Origin: Marinobacter sp. HL-58
GTDB taxonomy: Bacteria > Pseudomonadota > Gammaproteobacteria > Pseudomonadales > Oleiphilaceae
Length of the DNA stretch: 64,000 nt
Direction of reading: 5' to 3'
NCBI RefSeq assembly: GCF_001314605.1
Contig: NZ_LIHP01000007.1
Span: 31,542 to 95,541 of the forward strand
The position numbers were made by a program, and so were the translations under genes. Under the pieces are notes generated by a model. That model did not search any database. It was not told the DNA's origin and saw only the letters and a list, made by a program, of their open reading frames with translations. Each line of letters opens with the position of its first letter. The stretch's first letter is position 1. Positions 1-9,862 of the stretch are shown one piece after another.

Positions 1-2199
1 GTATTCGGCCACTTTTGCACCACTGCGATTGACAAAGATGTATTTGCCGGTGGCCTTGATGAACGCGGCCAGCTTGCAGCGGGTCTTGCCACCGTCGCGG
101 ATCAGCTCAATCCAGGAACCGACTCGCAGGCTGTCGGCGCGGTCCAGCCACTGGGGATCAAGGCCACTGTCGGCCACCGGAGCTTCCGCAACTTCGGCAC
201 CACCCGCGTCTGCCCCAGAAGACACGGGCTCAGGAATCTGCTGTGGCTCGGCTGTGTCTGTCGGCACAGCCGGAGCCGGGTCCTCTTTGGCCTCCACCGG
301 AGCAGGCTCAGGGGGAGCAACTTCAGCGGTTTCTGCCTTGACCGGCTCTTCCACGGACTCGTTACGACGGGATGTAGTCACCAGACGCTGGAACACATCC
401 ACATGGGCCAGCTCAAGATCACGGATGGCCGCGTCCGTTGCGAACGGATCCCAGGCGATTTCCTGCAACGCTGATCTCAATCCATCCACGATACCGGGAA
501 TGGCCCTCAGCAGGTCACTGCGGGTGCTGTCTTCAACCGGCTGTGGATCCACACTCCAGACCAACTGACGGGTCAATGCCGATGCCGCCTGCCAGCGCTC
601 GCTGTCTTCCCCTTCACGCAGTACCACCCACTGGAGGTACCTGGACCAGGCTTCATTAAGCAGCGTCAACACCTGGGGAGGCAGATCACGGCCACTCATC
701 TGTTCGCTCAACAACGCGTCTGTGGCCCTGGAGGCCCTTTCCTGTTTTGCCCGGCCCTCTTCCGCGTCACGAAGACGTTGCTCCACCAGCTCCCGCCGGC
801 GTCGATCCAGATCCATGAAATGCCCGAAATCACTGAGCAGTTCACTGAATATTTCCACATTGTCCGTGAATTCATTCAGAACACGATCAACAACGGATTC
901 GATCTTTTCCCGCAGAGGGTCACGCTGGCCGGATTTTTTCTCGGTCCAGCCAATGGCTGACATAGCCAGCTCATTCAGCAGTTTCCTGACCGGATGACCA
1001 CCGCGGTTGAAGAAATTCCTGTCACTCAGAGCCACCTTGAGCACCGGAATCTGCAACCGACCGATCAGGGCTTTCATCACCGGGTGGAGCTGACGGTCTT
1101 CAAGGATGAAGTCGAACAGCATAGAAACCAGATTGATGACATCACTGTCTACCTGGCCAGCATTGAGCTTGCCACCGGTTTCCGCCCGGAAAACCGGTTG
1201 CAGCTGTTCGGACAAAGGCACCACCTCGCCCTGCCCCCAATGAATCGACTGAGTCTGGATATCGCTCAGGCGCGACATCAGGGTGCCGGTATCCAGGAAC
1301 CCTGCTCCTCCGGACGGCATGCCTCCAACCGTTCCACTCTGGCCCTGTCCCTGATGCAGCAATGCGCTGAGCTCGGAAAAGGTGGCCCGGACATCTTCGC
1401 CAGGCGCTGTCAACGGGCTTCCGGTGTCTGGCCCCGCACGCTCTGACAGCACCGCCCCACTTTGACGGGCACCAGGAGCCGGTCGTCCGGACGATGCACG
1501 GCCGCCAGTCGGAGCACGACGCATATCCGGCAGCACGCCCTCGGCAATCAGTGTTTTGTTGGCATCCTTGTAAACATCGCCAAGAACCCCGACCAGCAGA
1601 CGGTCAAACAGCTTCAACACCACCAGCTTGGCACGAATGTCGATTTCCAGGTCTGAGCAGGCCTCCGCGACACCACCGCAGATCACTTCCGGGCTCAGGG
1701 GCATCTGGCTGTCTTCCAGCTTCACCGAGGGCACGAGGTGAGACACTCGCACGTTCAGCAGCCGGATTGCCTCCGCATGCTGGTTGCGGAGCTTGTTGAT
1801 GAGGTTATCGATGGCCACCTGCTGTTCAAGATCCGAGTGGTCAACCAGCTCCAGCGAGTCCTGGTCAACTTCATCCAGGCTGCCGCTGCCGCCGCCCGGG
1901 CGAAAGGAGCCAATTTCATTGAAGGCACGGCTGACGTACTGCAGAACCGATACGGTCATGTTCTTGCGCCGCAGCCGGAGTTCCCGCATCGCATCAAAGT
2001 AGGCCGTCTGGTCCTGATTGGTCCCTGCTTTGTCTGCCAGCTCGAAAAGCGCATCATCAGCCTTGTCAAAAAATCCGGACAGCACTGCCTTGAGTGACTG
2101 ACCAGATACGTCACGCAGACGCACCAGAGAGCCGGGCAGGGAAAACCTGTCAGGCAGCTTCTGGTTTTTAAAACTTACAACCTTGTTATCCTGCGCCAT
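1..2199 (-). CDS. DUF1631 family protein (partial, C-terminus off the left edge)
   Basis: An open frame starts at an ATG at 2199 (MAQDNKVVSF...) and stays open for 733 codons to the left edge, so the C-terminus is missing. The sequence resembles the large DUF1631 proteins of Marinobacter and Pseudomonas, for which I know no firm function. The visible part is hydrophilic with no signal peptide or membrane segment. A Gly/Pro/Ser-rich linker lies near residues 225-260, and an acidic Pro/Ala/Glu-rich stretch near residues 640-690 precedes a basic conserved tail (about 695-733). It is divergent from nadC across about 225 bp. The family assignment rests on recognition of the sequence, not on a catalytic motif. 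Confidence 0.8.
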   Translation of the reverse strand, partial: MAQDNKVVSFKNQKLPDRFSLPGSLVRLRDVSGQSLKAVLSGFFDKADDALFELADKAGTNQDQTAYFDAMRELRLRRKNMTVSVLQYVSRAFNEIGSFRPGGGSGSLDEVDQDSLELVDHSDLEQQVAIDNLINKLRNQHAEAIRLLNVRVSHLVPSVKLEDSQMPLSPEVICGGVAEACSDLEIDIRAKLVVLKLFDRLLVGVLGDVYKDANKTLIAEGVLPDMRRAPTGGRASSGRPAPGARQSGAVLSERAGPDTGSPLTAPGEDVRATFSELSALLHQGQGQSGTVGGMPSGGAGFLDTGTLMSRLSDIQTQSIHWGQGEVVPLSEQLQPVFRAETGGKLNAGQVDSDVINLVSMLFDFILEDRQLHPVMKALIGRLQIPVLKVALSDRNFFNRGGHPVRKLLNELAMSAIGWTEKKSGQRDPLREKIESVVDRVLNEFTDNVEIFSELLSDFGHFMDLDRRRRELVEQRLRDAEEGRAKQERASRATDALLSEQMSGRDLPPQVLTLLNEAWSRYLQWVVLREGEDSERWQAASALTRQLVWSVDPQPVEDSTRSDLLRAIPGIVDGLRSALQEIAWDPFATDAAIRDLELAHVDVFQRLVTTSRRNESVEEPVKAETAEVAPPEPAPVEAKEDPAPAVPTDTAEPQQIPEPVSSGADAGGAEVAEAPVADSGLDPQWLDRADSLRVGSWIELIRDGGKTRCKLAAFIKATGKYIFVNRSGAKVAEY

Positions 2200-2259
2200 T
2201 CGGCTACTCCGGACGTTGACTGGAGACCTTTGTTATTGCACATCTTAGGCCTTACCCAC

Positions 2260-2292
2260 GTCACCTTGTGTCAGAATTTGTCACCTTTTGTG
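2260..2292. repeat. near-direct repeat GTCACCTT(TT)GTG between DUF1631 and nadC
   Basis: GTCACCTTGTG at 2260-2270 recurs as GTCACCTTTTGTG at 2280-2292, about 20 bp (two helical turns) apart. The pair sits in the 225-bp divergent intergenic region and could be an operator for either gene. There is no direct evidence for a regulator. Confidence 0.4.
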
Positions 2293-2304
2293 TTTAAGTG
2301 ATGA

Positions 2305-3273
<969 letters not shown>

Positions 3274-3277
3274 CGCC

Positions 3278-3616
3278 TCAGGACTGGCCGGAAAGCAGAC
3301 GATCCATCTCCTCCAGCTCACGGACAAGGCTGTGGCCAGGCTCGCTTCTGCCCCGGAAGTGTTCCTCGGCCATGGGAGCCATTCCCGAGACTTCAGGCAG
3401 AGGATGCCCGTTTTCGATCATCACCTTCATGCGGCTGACAAATACAAACTGGAGCCACTGGGTGAACTCCAGGGTATCCACCGCGAATGGCTTTGTGCTC
3501 TGCAGCGCATCCGCAGGGGGCGGCTCGGTTTCCCAGGCCCCTATTCGCCGTAACTCCCTTTCAATCTGCAGCAGGCTGTCCGCCACGCGGGCGATATGGT
3601 CGGACTCTCTTGCCAT
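3278..3616 (-). CDS. YqcC family protein (DUF446)
   Basis: A 112-aa helical protein of the YqcC/DUF446 family. It has no signal peptide, transmembrane segment or catalytic motif. The conserved core is the central QWLQFVFVSRM segment, preceded by the W-x-T/S-x-P type loop. Its function is unknown; in E. coli yqcC lies next to the pseudouridine synthase gene truC, which is absent here. It is the last gene of the minus-strand operon that runs from the DUF2066 gene, 9 bp after the ParA-like gene. Its ATG is preceded by a GAGGG ribosome-binding site. Confidence 0.85.
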   Translation of the reverse strand: MARESDHIARVADSLLQIERELRRIGAWETEPPPADALQSTKPFAVDTLEFTQWLQFVFVSRMKVMIENGHPLPEVSGMAPMAEEHFRGRSEPGHSLVRELEEMDRLLSGQS

Positions 3617-3625
3617 GGATTACCC

Positions 3626-4423
3626 TCAGTCGGCCAGTGGTTCCAGTTCCACCGTTTCCCCGTGCAGGACCCGGTAGAGATCTTCATACTGTTTTGTCAG
3701 CGGATGCTTGGGCGCCATGTGAATCAACGGCTGACGGCTCTGGTGAGATTCTTTCATCTTCACTGAACTGGACAGCCGCACCGGCAGCACCGGCAACCCC
3801 TCGTCCATCAGCTCTCGCACCAGTTTCTTGGGCAGGCTGGCACGGGGCTGGAACTGGTTGGCCACAATACCTTCCACCACCAGGTCTTCGTTATGGTCTT
3901 CCTGCAGCTCCTGGATTTCATGGAGAATGCTGTATAGCGCCTGCCGGGAAAAATCATCGCAATCGAAGGGAATGAGACACCGCTGGGCCGCAATCAGTGC
4001 CGAACGGGTATAGAAGTTCAGCGCCGGCGCCGTATCGATGTAGATCTCATCAAACGATTCGCCCAGTTTCTTGAGCGCTTCTCTGAGTTTGTAGATCTTG
4101 TGCTTGGCTTCCAGCTTGCGCTCAAGGAAGTCCAGCTCGGGACTGGAAGGCATGACAAACAGGTTGTCAAAGGGCGAGGCATGAACAAACTCGTCCACAC
4201 GGCGATTGAAGACGGTAAATGCTACCGTCTGTTCCAGGTAATCCGCGATGGTATCTTTGAGCTCACCCGCCGGCTTACCCAGCAGATAATGGGTTGAGTT
4301 GCCCTGGGGGTCGAGATCGACGACCAGCGTGCGCTTGCCCCTGGCAGCGCTGATCGCGGCCAGGTTACAGGTAATACTGGATTTGCCAACACCACCTTTC
4401 TGATTGAACACTACTCGTCTCAT
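3626..4423 (-). CDS. ParA/MinD-like ATPase without an adjacent ParB
   Basis: A 265-aa deviant-Walker P-loop ATPase. The signature KGGVGKSS lies at about residues 9-16, followed by the switch segment VDLDPQGNST and, later, the IYIDTAPALNF Walker B strand. These features put it in the ParA superfamily of ATP-dependent positioning proteins, which form dimers on DNA or membranes. There is no parB gene or obvious parS cluster nearby, so a role in plasmid or chromosome partition is not supported by context. It sits in a stable-looking operon between hda and yqcC, 40 bp after hda. Its partner and cargo are unknown. Confidence 0.88.
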   Translation of the reverse strand: MRRVVFNQKGGVGKSSITCNLAAISAARGKRTLVVDLDPQGNSTHYLLGKPAGELKDTIADYLEQTVAFTVFNRRVDEFVHASPFDNLFVMPSSPELDFLERKLEAKHKIYKLREALKKLGESFDEIYIDTAPALNFYTRSALIAAQRCLIPFDCDDFSRQALYSILHEIQELQEDHNEDLVVEGIVANQFQPRASLPKKLVRELMDEGLPVLPVRLSSSVKMKESHQSRQPLIHMAPKHPLTKQYEDLYRVLHGETVELEPLAD

Positions 4424-4463
4424 GTTTTCGTTTCCCCTGACCTTTTCCCTGTAGTTGTTTGCC

Positions 4464-5162
4464 TTACCAGCCCATGACCGACTTCACAAACGGTATCGTC
4501 AGCCGACGCTGGGCCCGCAATGAGTTTTCGTCCAGGCGATCCAGCATTGCCAGCAGGTCTGCCAGCTTGCGCGGTGCACGCCTGAGGATAAACGCCGCAA
4601 CGTCATCGCCAAGTACCAGGCCGCGCTGTTCGGCCCGGGCCATGAGAATTCTGAGCCGGTCATCATCACGATTGATACCCAGCTGAATCAACAGGCCATG
4701 ACGTAATCGTGACGCCAGGTCCGGCAACAGGAACGGCAATGCGCCCGGCACCCCCGACAGGCTGACAACCATCAGGCTGCCACGATCATTAACACGATTG
4801 TACAGATGGAATACCGCTTCTTCCCAGCTTTCCTGACCGGCAATCAGATCAAGATCATCAAGACAGATCACCGACTGGTTTTCCAGCCCTGCCAGTGCAT
4901 CTGGCCCGAACGGCAATAACTCCTCCACACTGACACACACGGCGCTTTGCTCACGCTGCTCGGCAAAATGGCAAACGGCCTGCAGCAGGTGACTCTTGCC
5001 CGTATCAGCGTCGCCGCAGACGGCAACAACCGGCACCGGATCCGGCTGGCCACACACCTCTTTCAGGCGAGCCGCCGCAGCCGCGTTCCTGTCCCCGTGA
5101 AAATTGTCAAAGCGGGCGTCATCACGCAGTTTGACCCCCAGCACCAGTTGTGACGCACTCAC
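4464..5162 (-). CDS. hda: DnaA regulatory inactivator Hda
   Basis: Hda pairs with the DNA-loaded beta clamp to stimulate ATP hydrolysis by DnaA and so limit re-initiation of replication. This 232-aa protein has the AAA+ core of DnaA without the DNA-binding domain. The Walker A-like GDADTGKS is at about 50-57, the Walker B-like ICLDDLDLI at about 94-102, and an ASRL-R arginine-finger region follows. A clamp-binding motif is expected at the N-terminus; QLVLGVKL at 5-12 fits it. Translation starts at a GTG that overlaps the TAG stop of the upstream phosphatidyltransferase by one base, implying coupled translation. Confidence 0.95.
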   Translation of the reverse strand: MSASQLVLGVKLRDDARFDNFHGDRNAAAAARLKEVCGQPDPVPVVAVCGDADTGKSHLLQAVCHFAEQREQSAVCVSVEELLPFGPDALAGLENQSVICLDDLDLIAGQESWEEAVFHLYNRVNDRGSLMVVSLSGVPGALPFLLPDLASRLRHGLLIQLGINRDDDRLRILMARAEQRGLVLGDDVAAFILRRAPRKLADLLAMLDRLDENSLRAQRRLTIPFVKSVMGW

Positions 5163-5719
5163 TATCTCTTGACCCTCCAGGCCCGCAGACTCCAGACGGC
5201 GATATAGTGCCCACCACTGAACAGCGCGGAAGCCGCCACCAGAATGATACCAGCGTCTATCGCCCAGGGCTGCATCGGCAGACCCGCCAGCAGAACAATG
5301 ATCGCAAGGGCAACCACGATCTGGATCAGGGTATTGATTTTCCCGGGAATACTGGGCTGCAACTCAAACCTGCCAATGCCATAATGGAAAGCCAGTCCAC
5401 CGCAGACAATCAGAATATCCCGCCCCAGCACCAGCCAGAAGAGCCATGGCGGCAGAACGCCGGTCAGGGTAAGCATGAGGTAAGCTGTAATCAACAGGGC
5501 CTTGTCGGCCAGAGGGTCGGCAATAGCGCCCAGGCGGGTGCGCCAGTCGAAATGACGGGCAAGAAAACCATCGAACGCATCGGTGGCCGCTGCGATAAAG
5601 AAGATCACCAGTGCAAGACGGTATTCCTTGGCCATCAGGGCGGCGGCAAACGGCGCAATCATCACGATCCGCAGAAACGTCAGGGCATTGGGAATCCAAC
5701 GCCAGCGTTGCGTCATCAT
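5162..5719 (-). CDS. CDP-alcohol phosphatidyltransferase family membrane protein
   Basis: A 185-aa inner-membrane enzyme with about five hydrophobic segments. The catalytic family motif D-x2-D-G-x2-A-R-x8-G-x3-D-x3-D is complete (D47, D50-G51, A54-R55, G64, D68, D72). Members transfer a phosphatidyl group from CDP-diacylglycerol to an alcohol such as glycerol-3-phosphate. The exact acceptor cannot be read from the sequence. It resembles PgsA, but this genomic position (next to hda) is where many Pseudomonas relatives keep a second PgsA-like gene. It is 33 bp downstream of the DUF2066 gene and one base overlaps hda. Confidence 0.9.
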   Translation of the reverse strand: MMTQRWRWIPNALTFLRIVMIAPFAAALMAKEYRLALVIFFIAAATDAFDGFLARHFDWRTRLGAIADPLADKALLITAYLMLTLTGVLPPWLFWLVLGRDILIVCGGLAFHYGIGRFELQPSIPGKINTLIQIVVALAIIVLLAGLPMQPWAIDAGIILVAASALFSGGHYIAVWSLRAWRVKR

Positions 5720-5752
5720 GACACGCCTCCCTCTCCCTGCGGCACCCGGGTG

Positions 5753-7051
5753 TTACTCTTCGTTTTCTGATTCAATGATCGAGGCGGGTTGCCAGCGATA
5801 ATGCAGCACCTGGTAAAGCGACTCGAACGCCTGCTCTGACTCTTCCTCGTCAACCAGCAAGGGCTGATAGACAAACAGCGGGTTGGCAGATGCATTGCCA
5901 TTTTCCGCACTGTCTTCCGCCAGGGCAACGCCGCCATCCGGCGCCTCTGCCGCGGGCTCATCATTACTTCCCTCCGCTACCTCTCGCTCATCGTCGGATG
6001 GAATCCGTGACACCTCCGCGTCAGACAGAGGTTCCAGGCGCGGGTCAAGGGCAATGTACTGTTTCAACTGCTCCATTTCCCCGGAAAACACAACCCGCAG
6101 CTTCAACTGGTCTTCCCGCGCCTGGGTGGCGCCAGCTTCAAGTACCGGAGACAGGTTTTTGAGCACCCCGCTCACCTCGGCATAATCCGTCAGGCTGGCT
6201 ACTCCGTGCACAACAATGTCCACCTGTGGCGATTCCTCCACGTCACTACCCGCAACCGCATACCGGTCTGCAAACATTTCCGCCCAGCGCCCGATTACCC
6301 GGGCGGCCAGGTCCTCCCTGTTGTCGGCGGTCACTGACTGCTCCGTACTGTCCAGCCCCATGCCATCGAAAACCCAGCCGGCACGCCATTCGGAGCCCGA
6401 GCGGCTGACCCGCACCAGTGACATCAGGTCATGTTCGAGATCCTCGGATGCGCTCCTGACACTGGACGTAAACTGCCCCCAGATATCGGACAGCAGTTCC
6501 CGGTCCTGGCGGAAATCAGCCGGGGGCAGACTTACCGGCAACCCCCGGTCGACCGCGGCATCCTCAAAAATCTGGCGCCATTCGTCATCATCGCTACTGC
6601 CATCTTCCTCATCATCCGCATGGACAAGGGTGCGGCGACCACTGTCTTCCACTGCAATCCAGGCCAGGGTCAGCGGCCGGTTGGCGCCCCAGACCGGCGC
6701 ATCAACCGATGCCAGGGCGCGGTTGACACCGACCGCGCCGAACGACATACGCAGCCGGTGCTCATCTTTGTCTGATCGCAGGAACTGATAGGACTGCAGC
6801 AGGGATTCGGCATCGTCCAGCAACGCCCCGACGCCTTCGTTGTCCAGTACGTCCCGGGTACCGGACACACGCACGAAAACCCGGCTCAGGCCATCGGCAT
6901 AACCCTGTTTCAGGTCTTTCGGCTGGGAACTCTCCACCGGGACTTCTACCGAGTAAAGCCCGGTGACGGTCACCGCGGCTGCCGGGGTAGCCAGCAGCGC
7001 AAGAAGTCCGAACAACCGCACTGACCGACGGATTATCTGCGCTGCGTACAT
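5753..7051 (-). CDS. DUF2066 domain-containing exported protein
   Basis: I start this gene at the ATG at 7051 (MYAAQIIRRS...), preceded by AGGA at good spacing. It gives a classic signal peptide ending near ATPAAA-V. The frame is open further upstream, but those residues precede the signal peptide and are not convincing. The mature protein (about 410 aa) carries the DUF2066 domain in its N-terminal part (VTGLYSVEVPV... LSRVFVRVSGT). A low-complexity acidic Glu/Asp/Ala/Ser-rich segment lies at about 330-395, before a conserved-looking C-terminal tail. The location is probably periplasmic and the function unknown. It is first in the operon leading to hda and divergent from purM. Confidence 0.85.
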   Translation of the reverse strand: MYAAQIIRRSVRLFGLLALLATPAAAVTVTGLYSVEVPVESSQPKDLKQGYADGLSRVFVRVSGTRDVLDNEGVGALLDDAESLLQSYQFLRSDKDEHRLRMSFGAVGVNRALASVDAPVWGANRPLTLAWIAVEDSGRRTLVHADDEEDGSSDDDEWRQIFEDAAVDRGLPVSLPPADFRQDRELLSDIWGQFTSSVRSASEDLEHDLMSLVRVSRSGSEWRAGWVFDGMGLDSTEQSVTADNREDLAARVIGRWAEMFADRYAVAGSDVEESPQVDIVVHGVASLTDYAEVSGVLKNLSPVLEAGATQAREDQLKLRVVFSGEMEQLKQYIALDPRLEPLSDAEVSRIPSDDEREVAEGSNDEPAAEAPDGGVALAEDSAENGNASANPLFVYQPLLVDEEESEQAFESLYQVLHYRWQPASIIESENEE

Positions 7052-7206
7052 CGAGATTTTTCCTGAGTCTGGCATGAAACACCCTGCAATTCGTCTGAAT
7101 GGCGCATAGGATACACCAAGCCCCATGGTGTGAGTAGCTAACCGGGATTGCAGAAAGTCAATACGACATGCTGACCACCACACGGCAGCAAACATGGCAA
7201 TTGCAT

Positions 7207-7235
7207 TTGGAGCGTCACTCCGCACCTGTTAAAAT
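7207..7235 (+). promoter_or_regulatory. candidate sigma-70 promoter for purM-purN
   Basis: TTGGAG (7207-7212) and TAAAAT (7230-7235) are spaced by 17 bp, and the -10 box lies 39 bp before the purM ATG. The -10 box is strong and the -35 box moderate. I saw no convincing PurR-type palindrome overlapping it. Confidence 0.42.
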
Positions 7236-7273
7236 CCGGCGCCTGACCCACAGTCCAAACGGTTAAGCACACC

Positions 7274-8338
7274 ATGAGCGAACAGAAGCCCTCCCTCACC
7301 TATCGTGACGCCGGCGTTGATATTGACGCGGGAAACGAACTCGTCAGCCGGATCAAGAATACCGCCGCACGCACACGTCGGCCTGAAGTCCTCGGCGGCC
7401 TGGGCGGCTTTGGCGCCATGGTTGCCATTCCACAGGGCTATCATGAGCCGGTACTGGTATCCGGAACAGACGGCGTGGGCACCAAGCTCCGGCTCGCCAT
7501 GCAGCTGAATAAACACGACACCATTGGCATCGACCTTGTTGCAATGTGCGTCAACGATCTGGTTGTGGGCGGTGCGGAACCCCTGTTTTTCCTCGACTAT
7601 TACGCCACCGGCAAACTGAACGTGGATGTGGCGGCCCAGGTGGTTGAGGGTATTGGCAGGGGTTGCGAACAGGCAGGTTGCTCCCTGGTGGGCGGAGAGA
7701 CCGCCGAGATGCCCGGCATGTATGAAGGTGACGACTATGATCTTGCCGGCTTCTGCGTGGGTGTTGCCGAGCGTGCCGAGATCATTGATGGCAGCCGTGT
7801 ACAGGCCGGCGATGTGTTGCTGGCGCTGGGCTCTTCCGGCCCACACTCCAATGGCTATTCACTGATCCGCAAGATCCTGGAGGTCAGTGATGCCAACCTG
7901 GGCCAGACCATTGGCGATGTCAGCCTTGCTGACGCCCTGATGGCGCCTACCCGCATCTATGTAAAGAATCTGCTGCAACTGGCCCGGGAAGTGGATGTCC
8001 GTGCGCTTTCACACATCACCGGCGGCGGCCTGCCGGAAAACATCCCCCGCGTTCTTCCCGACGGCATGGTTGCAGCCATCGATACCCAAAGCTGGACGTT
8101 GCCGCCAGTGTTCCAGTGGCTCAAGGACGCCGGTGGCGTTGCCAGTGAAGAGATGTATCGCACCTTCAACTGCGGTGTTGGCATGGTTGTCTGTGTCCCG
8201 GCCAACCAGCGTGACCTGGCAATGGATACCCTGAATGCACTGGGCGAAAAGGTCTGGCAGATCGGACTTATTGAATCGGCGGACGATCCCGCCTCATCCG
8301 CCTCTGTTCGCTACGCGCCGGGGTTGCTGTCGGCATGA
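7274..8338 (+). CDS. purM: phosphoribosylformylglycinamidine cyclo-ligase (AIR synthetase)
   Basis: Catalyses ATP-dependent ring closure of FGAM to aminoimidazole ribonucleotide, step five of de novo purine synthesis, in the cytosol. The 354-aa length is normal. Recognisable segments are the N-terminal [12 protein letters not shown], the GGFGA glycine-rich strand, [13 protein letters not shown], the [11 protein letters not shown] loop, [14 protein letters not shown] and the [13 protein letters not shown] segment of the ATP-binding superfamily shared with PurL, SelD and ThiL. It overlaps the start of purN by four bases (ATGA), so the two are translationally coupled. The promoter candidate is about 40 bp upstream. 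Confidence 0.97.
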   Translation: MSEQKPSLTYRDAGVDIDAGNELVSRIKNTAARTRRPEVLGGLGGFGAMVAIPQGYHEPVLVSGTDGVGTKLRLAMQLNKHDTIGIDLVAMCVNDLVVGGAEPLFFLDYYATGKLNVDVAAQVVEGIGRGCEQAGCSLVGGETAEMPGMYEGDDYDLAGFCVGVAERAEIIDGSRVQAGDVLLALGSSGPHSNGYSLIRKILEVSDANLGQTIGDVSLADALMAPTRIYVKNLLQLAREVDVRALSHITGGGLPENIPRVLPDGMVAAIDTQSWTLPPVFQWLKDAGGVASEEMYRTFNCGVGMVVCVPANQRDLAMDTLNALGEKVWQIGLIESADDPASSASVRYAPGLLSA

Positions 8339-9015
8339 AGGCAGATTCCGTTGCTGCACCTCGCATACTGGTTCTGGCCTCCGGAAGCGGAACCAACCTC
8401 CAGGCCCTGATCGACGCCAGCCGTGAACGCGATTTCCCGGGGCAGATTGTGGCCGTCGGCAGCAACCGCCCCCAGGCTTTTGCCCTGGAGCGTGCGGCCC
8501 AGGCCAATATCGACACCTTTACGGTGGATCACACCCGCTACGGGTCCCGGGAAGAATTCGACGGCGCTTTGATGGCGGAAATCCGCCGCCATAACCCGGA
8601 CCTGATTGTGCTGGCCGGCTTCATGCGCATTCTCACCACGGACTTTGTCAGGGCCCTGCGCGGCACCATGCTCAATATCCACCCCTCCCTGCTACCCAAG
8701 TACACCGGGCTGAACACCCACCGGCGGGCACTGGAGGCAGGCGAAAAGGTACACGGCGTATCAATTCACTTTGTCACCGAGGAGCTGGACGGTGGCCCGG
8801 TCATTGCCCAGGCAGAAGTCAGCGTAGACCCCGACGATACCCCCGAATCACTGGCGGAAAAGGTGCAGGAGAAAGAACACCTGCTGTACCCTATTGTCGT
8901 ACGATGGTTCTGCGAGGGGCGCATTCAGCTGGGCACCGACTATGTCGTATTTGATGGCCAACCCCTGAACAGGCCCCTGGTACTTCCGGCTGAAGGTACT
9001 GCAGCAAAGGCCTGA
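8335..9015 (+). CDS. purN: phosphoribosylglycinamide formyltransferase
   Basis: Transfers a formyl group from 10-formyl-tetrahydrofolate to GAR, step three of purine synthesis. The 226-aa protein shows the N-terminal nucleotide-binding loop [12 protein letters not shown]. It also has the catalytic [10 protein letters not shown] segment with its Asn and His, and the downstream [19 protein letters not shown] with the catalytic Asp. The order purM-purN and the ATGA overlap are typical of gammaproteobacteria. The C-terminus extends slightly beyond the E. coli protein with an Ala/Pro-rich tail of no obvious importance. Confidence 0.97.
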   Translation: MKADSVAAPRILVLASGSGTNLQALIDASRERDFPGQIVAVGSNRPQAFALERAAQANIDTFTVDHTRYGSREEFDGALMAEIRRHNPDLIVLAGFMRILTTDFVRALRGTMLNIHPSLLPKYTGLNTHRRALEAGEKVHGVSIHFVTEELDGGPVIAQAEVSVDPDDTPESLAEKVQEKEHLLYPIVVRWFCEGRIQLGTDYVVFDGQPLNRPLVLPAEGTAAKA

Positions 9016-9105
9016 GTAAACTTATCGTCATCTCCGGAAGCAATCAGGCACGTTAGACTGTCCGCATACAGGGCACACCTGCCCATGTGCAAACGGAGAA
9101 CTCCT

Positions 9106-9849
9106 ATGCCCCTGAAAAACAGCCTCCCACTCCTGCTGTCCACTTTGCTGGCCTGGGCCCTGTCGATCAGTGCCTCCGTCTCACACGCAACAGAAGATAC
9201 AGAAGAGGTTCCCCTGCATCCCATGGAGCTCAGCTACAACGCTTCCATGGACAAGGGCATCTCTCTCAACGGCAGTGCACGCCGTAGCCTGGAGGAACGG
9301 GATGACGGAACCTGGCGGTTCCGCACCGACGTGGACTCATTTATTGCAGATATTGACGAGTCACTCATCTTCCGGTGGGAAAACAATCAGGTCATCCCCC
9401 TTCGGTATCGTTACGAGCTTTCCGGTTTTCTGATCAAGGACCGAAAAGAAGCCATCGATTTTGACTGGGACAACATGGTGGTCAGCGGCCATCACGAGGG
9501 GGACCGGTTCTCGCTGGATCTGGAGGAAGGTGCAATGGACCCCATGGGCTACCAGCTGCAACTGAGCCAGGACATAAAGGCCGGCAAGCGCGAGATGGAA
9601 TACCGCGTGATCGACAAGGGCCGCTATGACACTGACCGCTTTGCGGTTGTGGATGAGGAAACCCTGAATGCCAATGGCGAGGAGATCAGAACTCTCAAGG
9701 CCGAGAAAGTCCGTGACAGCGACAGCAAACGGCAATCACTGATGTGGTTCGCTCCGGACCGGGATAATGTGCTGATCAGATTCCTGCAGGTGGAGCCGGA
9801 CGGCAGCGAGTACGAACTGACCCTCGATGATGCAAAGGTCAATCGCTAG
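9106..9849 (+). CDS. DUF3108 domain-containing exported protein
   Basis: I chose the ATG at 9106 because GGAGA sits eight bases upstream. The product (247 aa) then starts with a signal peptide (MPLKNSLPLLLSTLL..., cleavage near SHA-TED). An in-frame ATG at 9085 would only add seven residues before the signal. The mature protein is a beta-rich DUF3108 protein, probably periplasmic. The family has no established biochemical role to my knowledge. The gene follows purN by about 90 bp, the position it also holds in Pseudomonas, and may be part of the same transcript. A hairpin after the stop codon could end that transcript. Confidence 0.85.
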   Translation: MPLKNSLPLLLSTLLAWALSISASVSHATEDTEEVPLHPMELSYNASMDKGISLNGSARRSLEERDDGTWRFRTDVDSFIADIDESLIFRWENNQVIPLRYRYELSGFLIKDRKEAIDFDWDNMVVSGHHEGDRFSLDLEEGAMDPMGYQLQLSQDIKAGKREMEYRVIDKGRYDTDRFAVVDEETLNANGEEIRTLKAEKVRDSDSKRQSLMWFAPDRDNVLIRFLQVEPDGSEYELTLDDAKVNR

Positions 9850-9862
9850 TATCCCGTCTGGT

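Noticed and set aside
7140..7273. Possible PurR operator before purM
   Set aside because: I looked for the ACGCAAACGTTTGCGT-type palindrome and found only partial GCAAAC matches without symmetry.
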